A stretch of 11,284 bases of DNA from Paracoccaceae bacterium (lineage in GTDB: Bacteria > Pseudomonadota > Alphaproteobacteria > Rhodobacterales > Rhodobacteraceae), in assembly GCA_023260935.1 (NCBI GenBank), contig JALQTL010000268.1, forward strand, positions 1-11,284, read 5' to 3'. The notes under the pieces were generated by a model. It saw only the letters and a program-made list of their open reading frames with translations, was not told the DNA's origin and did not search any database. Shown piece by piece: positions 1 to 5,273 of this stretch (positions are counted from its first letter, which is position 1; each line of letters opens with the position of its first letter). The translations under genes and the position numbers were made by a program.

Positions 1-76
1 GAACTTTCAGGCCGCCGACGATTTCGACAAATTCGTCAGCGAACTCCGCCCCTCCTCGGAAAAAGGCGAAGATTGA
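1..76 (+). CDS. nrdR: NrdR transcriptional repressor, C-terminal end only (5' cut by window)
   Basis: An open frame (codons from base 2) runs from the window edge to a TGA at 74-76 and encodes 24 residues starting NFQAADDFDKF and ending SSEKGED. The phrase resembles the end of the ATP-cone region of NrdR, where the family reads roughly 'VYR-NF-x-A-x-DF'. NrdR is the zinc-finger/ATP-cone repressor of ribonucleotide reductase genes. The neighbour supports the call: nrdR immediately upstream of ribD is a widespread bacterial arrangement. The stop overlaps the TTG start of ribD in a TTGA junction, so the two are probably cotranscribed and translationally coupled. Only the tail is visible, with no zinc finger or ATP-cone core, so the call rests on a short match plus context. 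Confidence 0.72.
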   Translation, partial: NFQAADDFDKFVSELRPSSEKGED

Positions 77-1188
77 CCGATCCCGAAGCAGACAGGGCGC
101 ATATGTCCCACGCCCTTGCGCTGGCCGCGCGGGGGCTGGGGCGCACATGGCCGAACCCGGCCGTGGGCTGTGTGCTGCTGCGGGGGGGGCAGATCATCGG
201 CCGCGGCTGGACCCAGCCGGGCGGACGCCCGCATGCGGAACGCCGCGCACTTGATCAGGCGGGCGACGCGCGGGGCGCCACAGCCTATGTCACACTGGAA
301 CCCTGCGCCCACCACGGCCAGACCCCGCCCTGCGCCGATGCCCTGATCCAGGCCGACATCGCACGCGTCGTCACCGCCCTGACCGACCCGGACGAAAGGG
401 TGGCCGGCCGCGGCCATGCCCGCCTTCAGGCCGCCGGCATTGCCGTGACCAAAGGCGTGCTCGAAGCAGAAGCCCGCCGCCTGAATGCGGGTTTTCTGAA
501 ACGCGTGACCCGGCGCCTGCCCTTCCTCACGCTGAAACTGGCCACCACGCTTGACGGGCGCATCGCCACCGCATCGGGCGAAAGCCGCTGGATCACGGGG
601 CCAGAGGCCCGCCGCTTCGTCCATCTTCAGCGCCTGACACATGATGCGGTCATGATCGGCTCCGGCACCGCCCGCGCCGACGATCCGGACCTGACCGCGC
701 GCGATCTGGGTGCCCGGCACCAGCCCATCCGCCTCGTGATCGACCGCACCCTGTCCCACAGCCCCGAAAGCCGCCTCGGCCGCAGCGCCCGAACCCATCC
801 GGTCTGGCTTCTCCACGGCCCCGACGCCCCCGCCGGGCGCCGCGCCGCATGGCAGGCACAGGGGGCAGAGCTGATCCCCTGCCCGCTTGACGGCACAGCC
901 CTTGACCTGCGCGCCGCCCTGACGCTGCTGGCCGATCGCGGCCTGACCCGCATCCTGTGCGAAGGGGGCGGCACGCTGGGCGCAGCCCTCATCCGCAACG
1001 ATCTGGTAGATGACCTGATCCAGATCAGCGCCGGCAAGCTGATCGGGGCCGAAGGCACAGCCGCGCTCGGTCCCCTCGGCCTTGAAGCGCTTGCGGCCGC
1101 CCCGGCCTTCCGCCTGATCGGCCAGTCCCGGCTCGGCCCCGATACGCTGTCGCACTGGACCAGCGCCCCCGGGCTTGCACCTTTCTGA
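73..1188 (+). CDS. ribD: Bifunctional riboflavin biosynthesis deaminase/reductase RibD
   Basis: Carries out the second and third steps of riboflavin synthesis in the cytoplasm: deamination of the GTP-derived pyrimidine (EC 3.5.4.26), then NADPH reduction of its ribosyl side chain (EC 1.1.1.193). The protein has 371 residues, normal for the two-domain family. The N-terminal deaminase has the zinc site HAE (54-56) and the pair C78/C87 in EPCAHHGQTPPC. After the linker VAGRGHARLQAAGI (110-123) comes the reductase, with LKLATTLDGRIA (154-165), SRWITG (171-176), GSGTARADDP (196-205) and CEGGG (296-300). The TTG at 73 is chosen because it leaves a normal-length N-terminus before WPNPAVGCV and overlaps the nrdR stop. 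The ATG at 103 would trim ten residues and remains possible. The usual next gene, riboflavin synthase ribE, does not follow; ruvB converges instead. A run of eight G lies at 182-189 without breaking the frame. Confidence 0.97.
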   Translation: MTDPEADRAHMSHALALAARGLGRTWPNPAVGCVLLRGGQIIGRGWTQPGGRPHAERRALDQAGDARGATAYVTLEPCAHHGQTPPCADALIQADIARVVTALTDPDERVAGRGHARLQAAGIAVTKGVLEAEARRLNAGFLKRVTRRLPFLTLKLATTLDGRIATASGESRWITGPEARRFVHLQRLTHDAVMIGSGTARADDPDLTARDLGARHQPIRLVIDRTLSHSPESRLGRSARTHPVWLLHGPDAPAGRRAAWQAQGAELIPCPLDGTALDLRAALTLLADRGLTRILCEGGGTLGAALIRNDLVDDLIQISAGKLIGAEGTAALGPLGLEALAAAPAFRLIGQSRLGPDTLSHWTSAPGLAPF

Positions 1189-1190
1189 AA

Positions 1191-1207
1191 TACTCCCGCC
1201 GGAGGCG
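1191..1207 (-). terminator. Possible terminator in the ribD/ruvB convergent gap
   Basis: The 23-base gap between the convergent ribD and ruvB stops holds a small GC hairpin. Read on the ruvB strand it is CTCC-GGCG-GGAG followed by TATTTC. An alternative pairing, CGCC-TCC-GGCG, overlaps it. A short GC palindrome followed by TATTT is a form I recall as common between Rhodobacterales genes. The stems are only 4 bp, so termination is plausible for ruvB but not demonstrated, and the ribD strand has no T-run. Confidence 0.33.
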
Positions 1208-1211
1208 CAGA

Positions 1212-2264
1212 TCAGCCGCCACGCGCGCCGCTCGCCTCGGCGCCGAACAGATCCGCCTGCCCCGGCACCCGTGGCGCCTCCAGCCCCAGATGCCGCCAGG
1301 CCTTTGCCCCCAGCATCCGGCCCCGCGGAGTACGCTGGATCAGCCCCTGCTGCAAGAGATAGGGCTCGATCACCTCCTCGATCGCATCGCGCGGCTCTGA
1401 CAGGGCGGCGGCGATGGTTTCCACCCCCACTGGCCCGCCGCCATAGTTTTCGGCCAGCAGCAGAAGATAGCGCCGGTCGGCGGCATCAAGGCCCAGATTG
1501 TCCACCCCCAGCCGTGTCAGCGCCCGGTCGGCAAGCGCCTGGCTGATCCGCCCGCCCGCCTCCACTTGCGCGAAATCCACCACCCGCCGAAGCAGGCGCC
1601 CCGCAATGCGCGGGGTGCCCCGCGCGCGCCGCGCGATCTCGCGGCACCCTTCGGGTTCGGCCACCACCCCCAGAAGCCGCGCCCCCCGGGTCACGATCTC
1701 GTTCAACTCATCCTCGGAATAGAACTGCAACCGCGTGGGAATGCCGAAACGGTCGCGCAGCGGCGTGGTCAGCAAGCCCAGGCGCGTGGTCGCCCCGACC
1801 AGCGTAAAGGGTTGCAGGTCGATACGAACCGTCCGCGCCGCCGGCCCCTCGCCAATCACCAGATCCAGCGCAAAATCCTCCAGCGCCGGATACAGCACCT
1901 CTTCCACCACCGGCGACAGCCTGTGAATCTCGTCGATGAAAAGAACGTCGCGCGCTTCCAGATTGGTCAGGATTGCCGCCAGATCGCCCGGCCGCGCCAG
2001 CACCGGCCCCGAGGTCATGCGGAACCCCACCCCCAACTCGCGCGCCATGATCTGCGCCAGCGTGGTCTTGCCAAGGCCGGGGGGACCATGGAACAGGGTG
2101 TGGTCCATCGCCTCGCCCCGCATCCGCGCCGCCTCGATGAAGACACGCAGATTGGCCCGGGCCTCTTGCTGACCTATGAAATCCTCCAGCGCCTGCGGGC
2201 GCAGGGCGCGGTCGGCATCCTCGGGCAGCCGGTCGGGCCGCAAGGCGGGGTCTGGGGTCATCAT
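1212..2264 (-). CDS. ruvB: Holliday junction branch migration ATPase RuvB
   Basis: Hexameric AAA+ motor that, with RuvA, drives branch migration of Holliday junctions in recombinational repair. The 350 residues match the family length. Visible motifs are Walker A GPPGLGKTT (60-68), Walker B LFIDEIHRL (108-116), the sensor-1 stretch LVGATTRLG (155-163), the arginine finger in PLRDRFG (R170), and sensor 2 in RGTPRI (R219). The winged-helix end carries TPRGR and the phrase GLEAP. The annotated start is the first of two adjacent ATG codons. The gene lies 42 nt downstream of htpX and probably shares its transcript. A purine stretch CGGGGAA lies about ten bases before the start, a rather distant ribosome site. 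Unlike the common ruvCAB order, ruvA is not adjacent: htpX lies between them. Confidence 0.98.
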   Translation of the reverse strand: MMTPDPALRPDRLPEDADRALRPQALEDFIGQQEARANLRVFIEAARMRGEAMDHTLFHGPPGLGKTTLAQIMARELGVGFRMTSGPVLARPGDLAAILTNLEARDVLFIDEIHRLSPVVEEVLYPALEDFALDLVIGEGPAARTVRIDLQPFTLVGATTRLGLLTTPLRDRFGIPTRLQFYSEDELNEIVTRGARLLGVVAEPEGCREIARRARGTPRIAGRLLRRVVDFAQVEAGGRISQALADRALTRLGVDNLGLDAADRRYLLLLAENYGGGPVGVETIAAALSEPRDAIEEVIEPYLLQQGLIQRTPRGRMLGAKAWRHLGLEAPRVPGQADLFGAEASGARGG

Positions 2265-2306
2265 GCGTGAACATTCCCCGAACGCGCAGGCTTTGGCAAG
2301 CGCCGA

Positions 2307-3224
2307 TCAGGCCCAGGGGCCAGAGTTCGGTCCAGACTTCGGCCCCACCCGTGGCACCGACGACCGCGCGGTCGGGGAACGCGAGGTCATTGGCCCCATC
2401 GCCTCCAGCGCCGCAATCCGGTTGGCCGTGTTGGGGTGGGTGGAAAACAGCGCATCATGGGCATGGGCATGCAAGGGGTTGATGATGAACATATGCGCCA
2501 ACGCCGGATTGCGCTCTGCCGCGTTCATGTCGATCCCCTTGGCGAATGCGTCGATCTTGCGCAGCGCCGCCGCCAGCCACAGCGGGTTGCCGCAAATCTC
2601 GGCACCCACCCTGTCGGCCTCATATTCGCGGCTGCGCGAAATCGCCATCTGCACCAGCGCGGCCGCCATCGGCGCCAGAATCATCAAGGCCAGCGTTCCC
2701 AAAAGACCGCCCGGCCGGTCGCGGTCCCCGCCAAAGAACAGCGCGAAATTGGCCAGCATTGAAATCGCCCCGGCAAAGGTCGCCGTCACGGTCATGATCA
2801 GCGTGTCGCGGTTGCGGATATGCGCCAGCTCATGCGCCATCACCGCTGCCACCTCTTCCTCGGTCAACCGGCGCAAAAGACCCGTAGTCGCGGCCACTGC
2901 GGCGTTTTCCGGGTTTCGCCCGGTGGCAAAGGCGTTGGGCTGATCCGTCTCGATCACAAAGACCTTCGGGCGCGGCATGCCCGCATCATCGGCCAGCCGA
3001 TGCACCATCCTGACAAGCCCCGGCGCCGTCCGCTCGTCAACCTCACGCGCGCCAGACATCGACAAGACCGCCTTGTCGGCATTCCAATACCCCATCAGGT
3101 TCATGCCGGCCGCCACCACAAGCGCGATCACCGCACCGGAACTGCCCCCCAGCATCGCTCCAAGCCCCATGAACAGCGCCGTCAGCGCCGCCATCAGCAT
3201 GAAGGTCTTTGCATATCCTGTCAT
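2307..3224 (-). CDS. htpX: M48 family zinc metalloprotease HtpX
   Basis: Inner-membrane zinc protease that degrades misfolded or damaged membrane proteins, working alongside FtsH in known systems. Counted from the ATG at 3224 the product has 305 residues. It has two N-terminal hydrophobic segments (about 7-24 and 30-47), the zinc motif HELAH (131-135), two more membrane segments (about 141-164 and 176-196), and the third-ligand motif EYEAD (E200, D204). The conserved phrases NAFATGRNPENAAVAATTG and AHMFIINPL are present, and the proline-rich tail ends in GPWA. I prefer the ATG at 3224 over an upstream in-frame GTG (3242). AGGGGG sits six bases before the ATG, and homologues begin at the equivalent MxGYAKT. 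It lies between ruvA and ruvB, with 147 nt upstream and 42 nt to ruvB. The leader holds a possible heat-shock promoter. Confidence 0.96.
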   Translation of the reverse strand: MTGYAKTFMLMAALTALFMGLGAMLGGSSGAVIALVVAAGMNLMGYWNADKAVLSMSGAREVDERTAPGLVRMVHRLADDAGMPRPKVFVIETDQPNAFATGRNPENAAVAATTGLLRRLTEEEVAAVMAHELAHIRNRDTLIMTVTATFAGAISMLANFALFFGGDRDRPGGLLGTLALMILAPMAAALVQMAISRSREYEADRVGAEICGNPLWLAAALRKIDAFAKGIDMNAAERNPALAHMFIINPLHAHAHDALFSTHPNTANRIAALEAMGPMTSRSPTARSSVPRVGPKSGPNSGPWA

Positions 3225-3260
3225 CGCGTGCCCCCTGGTCACTACCCCGGCATCCCGGCG

Positions 3261-3289
3261 ATATGGGAATGCCCGGGGCAGACGCCAAC
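3261..3289 (-). promoter_or_regulatory. Possible RpoH-type promoter of htpX
   Basis: On the minus strand, GTTG (3289-3286) is followed after 18 bases by CCCATAT (3267-3261). The alphaproteobacterial heat-shock consensus is about CTTG-N17/18-CYTATNT, so the -35 matches 3 of 4 and the -10 differs at one core position. The likely start point is about 7 bases further on, giving a leader of roughly 30 nt before the ATG at 3224. HtpX is heat-shock inducible in other bacteria. The match is by eye. Confidence 0.3.
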
Positions 3290-3305
3290 CGGGCAGGACT
3301 TCATC

Positions 3306-3327
3306 CGTTCACAAATATCCCCGGGGA
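3306..3327 (-). repeat. Intergenic palindrome with TATTT tail (Rhodobacterales-type dispersed element)
   Basis: TCCCCGGGGA (3318-3327) is a perfect 10-base palindrome. On the minus strand it is followed by TATTTGTGAACGGATGAA, which continues a few bases beyond the range given. GC palindromes followed by TATTT and then ATGAA are a form I recall between many Rhodobacterales genes, and the ribD/ruvB gap holds a related one. It sits directly after the ruvA 3' hairpin and may be part of the same termination signal. Confidence 0.4.
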
Positions 3328-3328
3328 A

Positions 3329-3352
3329 GGCCCGGTGCGATGCCACCGGGCC
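3329..3352 (-). terminator. Hairpin downstream of ruvA, possible terminator
   Basis: A perfect 9-bp inverted repeat, GGCCCGGTG (3329-3337) and CACCGGGCC (3344-3352), encloses a 6-base loop. It starts 19 nt after the ruvA stop. It lacks a clean T-run on the minus strand; the sequence after it is the TCCCCGGGGA palindrome and then TATTTGT. It probably ends or attenuates the ruvCA transcript, which would make htpX-ruvB depend at least partly on its own promoter. Confidence 0.45.
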
Positions 3353-3371
3353 GTGGGGGCAGAGCCCCGTC

Positions 3372-4061
3372 TTACCGCGGCGCCAGCAACTTCAGCGCCT
3401 TGCGGATCAGCGTGGCGGTATCTGCATCGGGCTCGTCGCCGGCAACCGTGGCCACGGCCTGCGCCGCATCCCCCTGCCCATAGCCGAGGTTCAGCAGCGC
3501 CGAAAGCGCATCGGCGGTGAACCCCGCCCGTCTGGCGGCAGCATCATCCGCTTTGGGGGCCTTGCGCGGGGCGGGCGCGGATCTCACCACCGGCGCCTCC
3601 TCGATCACACTCTCATCGGCTTCGGCCCGGGCCGACAGGCCCACGCCCGCCGCCATTACCGCCGGCGCCTTGGCCTTCAGTTCCAGGATCACCCGCTGCG
3701 CAAGCTTCGGGCCCACCCCGGGCGCCGATTGCACCGCGCGCGCATCACCCAGCGTGATGGCCCTCGCCACCCCTTCGGCCCCCAACGTGCCCAGAATCGA
3801 CATCGCGGCCTTCGCCCCCACGCCCTGCACCGTGGTCAGCAGCCTGTGCCATTCCTTTTCCAGCATGGTGGGAAAGCCGAAAAGCTGAAGCAGGTCTTCG
3901 CGCACGACAAGTTCCGTATAAAGTGAAACCGCCTCGCCCGGGCCGGGCATGGCGGCAAGGGTGCGGTCGCTCACATGAACGATATAGCCCACCCCGCGGA
4001 CATCGATCAGCACCTGGTCAGTCCCACGCCAATCCAGCCGTCCGGAAATCTTGCCGATCAT
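3372..4061 (-). CDS. ruvA: Holliday junction DNA-binding protein RuvA
   Basis: Binds the four-way junction as a tetramer and loads the RuvB motors. The 229 residues start MIGKISGRLDW. Domain I (about 1-63) is an OB fold with GVGYIVHV. Domain II has two helix-hairpin-helix motifs, VQGVGAKAA (78-86) and APGVGPKLA (113-121), followed by LELK. A long acidic and proline-rich linker (about 140-178) leads to the RuvB-contacting domain III (181-229, with ALLNLGYGQGDA). It is longer than the 203-residue E. coli protein mainly because of the linker, as is usual in Alphaproteobacteria. Its ATG overlaps the ruvC stop as ATGA, so translation is probably coupled. A 9-bp hairpin follows the stop. Confidence 0.97.
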   Translation of the reverse strand: MIGKISGRLDWRGTDQVLIDVRGVGYIVHVSDRTLAAMPGPGEAVSLYTELVVREDLLQLFGFPTMLEKEWHRLLTTVQGVGAKAAMSILGTLGAEGVARAITLGDARAVQSAPGVGPKLAQRVILELKAKAPAVMAAGVGLSARAEADESVIEEAPVVRSAPAPRKAPKADDAAARRAGFTADALSALLNLGYGQGDAAQAVATVAGDEPDADTATLIRKALKLLAPR

Positions 4062-4564
4062 CCTGCTGCCCTTTTCAACGCCGCCGCCAGCCGACCCGAG
4101 GATTGCAGGTGATGGGCATGGCAGATCGCCACGGCCAGCGCATCTGCGGCATCGGGACCGGCGATCCGCACCCCCGGCAGATGCAGCCGCACCATATGGT
4201 CAACCTGCACCTTCGCGGCATGGCCCACACCCACCACTGTCTTCTTGACCGCATTGGGCGCGTATTCCCCCACCGACAGCCCGAACTGGGCGGGCACCAG
4301 CAGCGCAATCCCGCGCGCCTGCCCCAGCTTCAGCGTGGCCACGGCATCCTTGTTCACGAAGGTATGTTCCACCGCCGCCGCATCGGGCGCATGGGTCCGC
4401 AACACGGCCGTCAACTGCGCATGCAGCGAACACAGACGCCCGGCCAGATCATCCCCTTCGGAATGCAGCACCCCGTTTCCCACATGGGTGATCCGCGCCC
4501 CGGCCGTATCGATCACGCCCCAGCCAAGGTTCCGAAGCCCGGGATCAATCCCCAGAACACGCAT
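4058..4564 (-). CDS. ruvC: Holliday junction resolvase RuvC
   Basis: Dimeric, magnesium-dependent nuclease that cuts Holliday junctions symmetrically after RuvAB has positioned them. The 168 residues are typical. All four acidic catalytic residues sit at the same numbers as in E. coli: D7 (GIDPG), E66 (VEHTF), D138 and D141 (PDAADALA). The ATG at 4564 is preceded by AAGGGGGG within a few bases. It is first in a run with ruvA (4-base overlap). A LexA-like direct repeat lies 33-47 bases upstream of the start, consistent with SOS control. Confidence 0.97.
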   Translation of the reverse strand: MRVLGIDPGLRNLGWGVIDTAGARITHVGNGVLHSEGDDLAGRLCSLHAQLTAVLRTHAPDAAAVEHTFVNKDAVATLKLGQARGIALLVPAQFGLSVGEYAPNAVKKTVVGVGHAAKVQVDHMVRLHLPGVRIAGPDAADALAVAICHAHHLQSSGRLAAALKRAAG

Positions 4565-4596
4565 GCCGCCCCCCTTCTTGCCTCATCCCACGGCTA

Positions 4597-4611
4597 GCAC
4601 GAAACAGGAAC
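4597..4611 (-). promoter_or_regulatory. Possible LexA (SOS) box upstream of ruvC
   Basis: On the ruvC strand the sequence is GTTC-N7-GTGC. The alphaproteobacterial LexA operator is a direct repeat, GTTC-N7-GTTC, so 7 of 8 fixed bases agree. It lies 33 bases upstream of the ruvC start, where it would cover a weak promoter (TTGCGG, 16-17 bases, CTAG-like). ruv genes are SOS-induced in several bacteria. The sequence match is direct; the function is inferred. Confidence 0.4.
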
Positions 4612-4831
4612 ATCCGCAAAGTCCTTTCGGAAAGGCCCGGCAAGGGGGGGCGCAGGGTTGCAGGACCATCACGGATGCGTTATGCAGGCGCGGCAAAAGC
4701 GACCTCTGGTCAGCAAAAGCCGACTTTGGCCCTTACCCGGCGCACGCCGCCCGCCAAAGCCTTTGGAATTCGGGTAAATTCATGGCGCGGGCCCATGCGT
4801 TTTCTGCATGGCTGCGTTGCTGTGGCGCCCC
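4612..4831 (+). other. Repeat-dense intergenic region between ruvC and the DUF1127 gene
   Basis: The whole gap between the divergent ruvC and DUF1127 genes is 353 bases (4565-4917), and I see no credible gene in it. It holds several small repeats: CCTTTC-G-GAAAGG (4623-4635), GCAAAAGC twice exactly 20 bases apart (4693-4700 and 4713-4720), CTTTGG at 4724-4729, and the palindrome CCAAAG-C-CTTTGG (4754-4766). A run of seven G lies near 4643-4649. The density of repeats suggests binding sites for one or more regulators, but no known operator is identified. Confidence 0.4.
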
Positions 4832-4892
4832 CTTGCTTTGCACATGCAGCACGATTATTTCGCAGCTCGAAGGCAGACATGCTTTCTGCATG
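4804..4892. repeat. Three copies of CTGCATG around the DUF1127 promoter
   Basis: CTGCATG occurs at 4804-4810 and 4886-4892, and its reverse complement CATGCAG at 4843-4849. The outer two extend to an identical 10-mer, TTTCTGCATG (4801-4810 and 4883-4892). The centres are 39 and 43 bases apart, about four helical turns. The middle copy falls between the -35 and -10 elements of the proposed promoter and the last in the 5' leader. They may be regulator sites; a structural role in the leader is also possible, since GCAGA-N7-TCTGC (4873-4889) can form a small hairpin. Confidence 0.45.
4832..4860 (+). promoter_or_regulatory. Probable RpoH-type promoter of the DUF1127 gene
   Basis: CTTG (4832-4835), 18 bases, then ATTATTT (4854-4860). 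The alphaproteobacterial heat-shock sigma consensus is about CTTG-N17/18-CYTATNT, so the -35 is exact and only the first base of the -10 differs. Transcription would begin near 4867, leaving a leader of about 50 nt. In Rhodobacter sphaeroides a DUF1127 gene is known to be transcribed from an RpoHI/RpoHII-dependent promoter, which fits. This is the best of the three such candidates in the window. Confidence 0.5.
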
Positions 4893-4917
4893 AGCAGTTT
4901 AGAAAAGGATCACCGCC

Positions 4918-5121
4918 ATGGCCGCCTATGAGACGTCCCGCCCGGCGCCGTTTGGCGCCATCTCGATCTTCCGCGCCATTCAGGGCGTCAGCAATCTTGC
5001 CGCCAAGATTGTCGCCTGGAATGATGCCCGCGCCACCCGCAATGCGCTGTCCAGACTTTCGGATCACGAACTGGAAGACATCGGCCTGTGCCGCGGCGAT
5101 GTGGAAATGATCGGCCGCTGA
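4918..5121 (+). CDS. DUF1127 domain-containing small protein
   Basis: A 67-residue protein. Its C-terminal half (about 33-64) is the DUF1127 motif: W34, then R-NALSRLSDHELEDIGL and CRGDVEMI. It is a short arginine-containing amphipathic helix pair with no signal peptide or membrane segment. The family is common in Rhizobiales and Rhodobacterales; the characterised Rhodobacter sphaeroides member binds RNA and is part of stress and sRNA regulation, so a cytoplasmic RNA-related role is inferred. The start is secure: AAGGA (4905-4909) lies eight bases before the ATG. It stands alone on the plus strand between two minus-strand blocks, with its own likely RpoH promoter and terminator. A stable hairpin begins 9 bases after the stop. 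Confidence 0.9.
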   Translation: MAAYETSRPAPFGAISIFRAIQGVSNLAAKIVAWNDARATRNALSRLSDHELEDIGLCRGDVEMIGR

Positions 5122-5130
5122 GCCGATCCA

Positions 5131-5213
5131 CCTTCGCGAAGGCGCGAAGGCGACAGATGATCGAGACGACAAACGACCCAGGCCGCCGTGCATCAGCACC
5201 GGCGGCCTTTTGG
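5131..5213 (+). ncRNA. Structured 3' UTR of the DUF1127 gene, possible sRNA
   Basis: Nine bases after the stop, CCTTCGCG (5131-5138) pairs perfectly with CGCGAAGG (5143-5150) around an AAGG loop, an 8-bp GC-rich hairpin. About 30 unpaired-looking bases follow, then the intrinsic terminator. The module of hairpin, single-stranded linker and terminator, about 83 nt, has the shape of a 3'-UTR-derived small RNA. In Rhodobacter sphaeroides, sRNAs (CcsR1-4) lie directly downstream of a DUF1127 gene. Their CCUCCUCCC loop motif is absent here, so this is not a CcsR copy. The sRNA role is inference; it may only protect the mRNA 3' end. Confidence 0.3.
5181..5213 (+). terminator. Intrinsic terminator of the DUF1127 transcript
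   Basis: GGCCGCCGTGC (5181-5191) and GCACCGGCGGCC (5196-5207) form an 11-bp stem with a single bulged C and an ATCA tetraloop. TTTTGGTT follows from 5208. A GC-rich stem with a U-run is a textbook Rho-independent terminator, and it sits 60 bases after the DUF1127 stop in the correct direction. Confidence 0.88.
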
Positions 5214-5234
5214 TTCCGGATGGGCCGGCGATCA

Positions 5235-5262
5235 GCGGGCCCTCATCCCTTGCGGGGCCCGC
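5235..5262 (-). terminator. Hairpin after the small membrane protein gene, possible terminator
   Basis: GCGGGCCC (5235-5242) and GGGCCCGC (5255-5262) are a perfect 8-bp inverted repeat with a 12-base loop, 11 bases past the minus-strand stop at 5274. No T-run follows on the minus strand, so intrinsic termination is uncertain. It is placed to end the msrA-to-membrane-protein transcript and separate it from the convergent DUF1127 unit. Confidence 0.42.
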
Positions 5263-5273
5263 AGCGCTTGGTG

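Noticed and set aside
7..1155. A 382-codon minus-strand open frame opposite ribD
   Set aside because: Composition is glycine/alanine-rich with no domain, and ribD on the other strand has all its catalytic motifs.
3225..3242. GTG at 3242 as the htpX start
   Set aside because: The six extra residues include the ribosome site for the ATG at 3224, and homologues start at the equivalent of that ATG.
2820..3926. A 368-codon plus-strand frame across htpX and ruvA
   Set aside because: It crosses two certain genes and their intergenic hairpin and encodes histidine/arginine-rich sequence without motifs.
5131..5150. Reading the hairpin after the DUF1127 gene as a CcsR-type sRNA
   Set aside because: The defining CCUCCUCCC loop is absent; the loop is AAGG.
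4855..5199. A minus-strand frame covering the DUF1127 gene and its terminator
   Set aside because: It runs through a strong terminator hairpin and the DUF1127 gene, which has the better ribosome site and a recognisable family.
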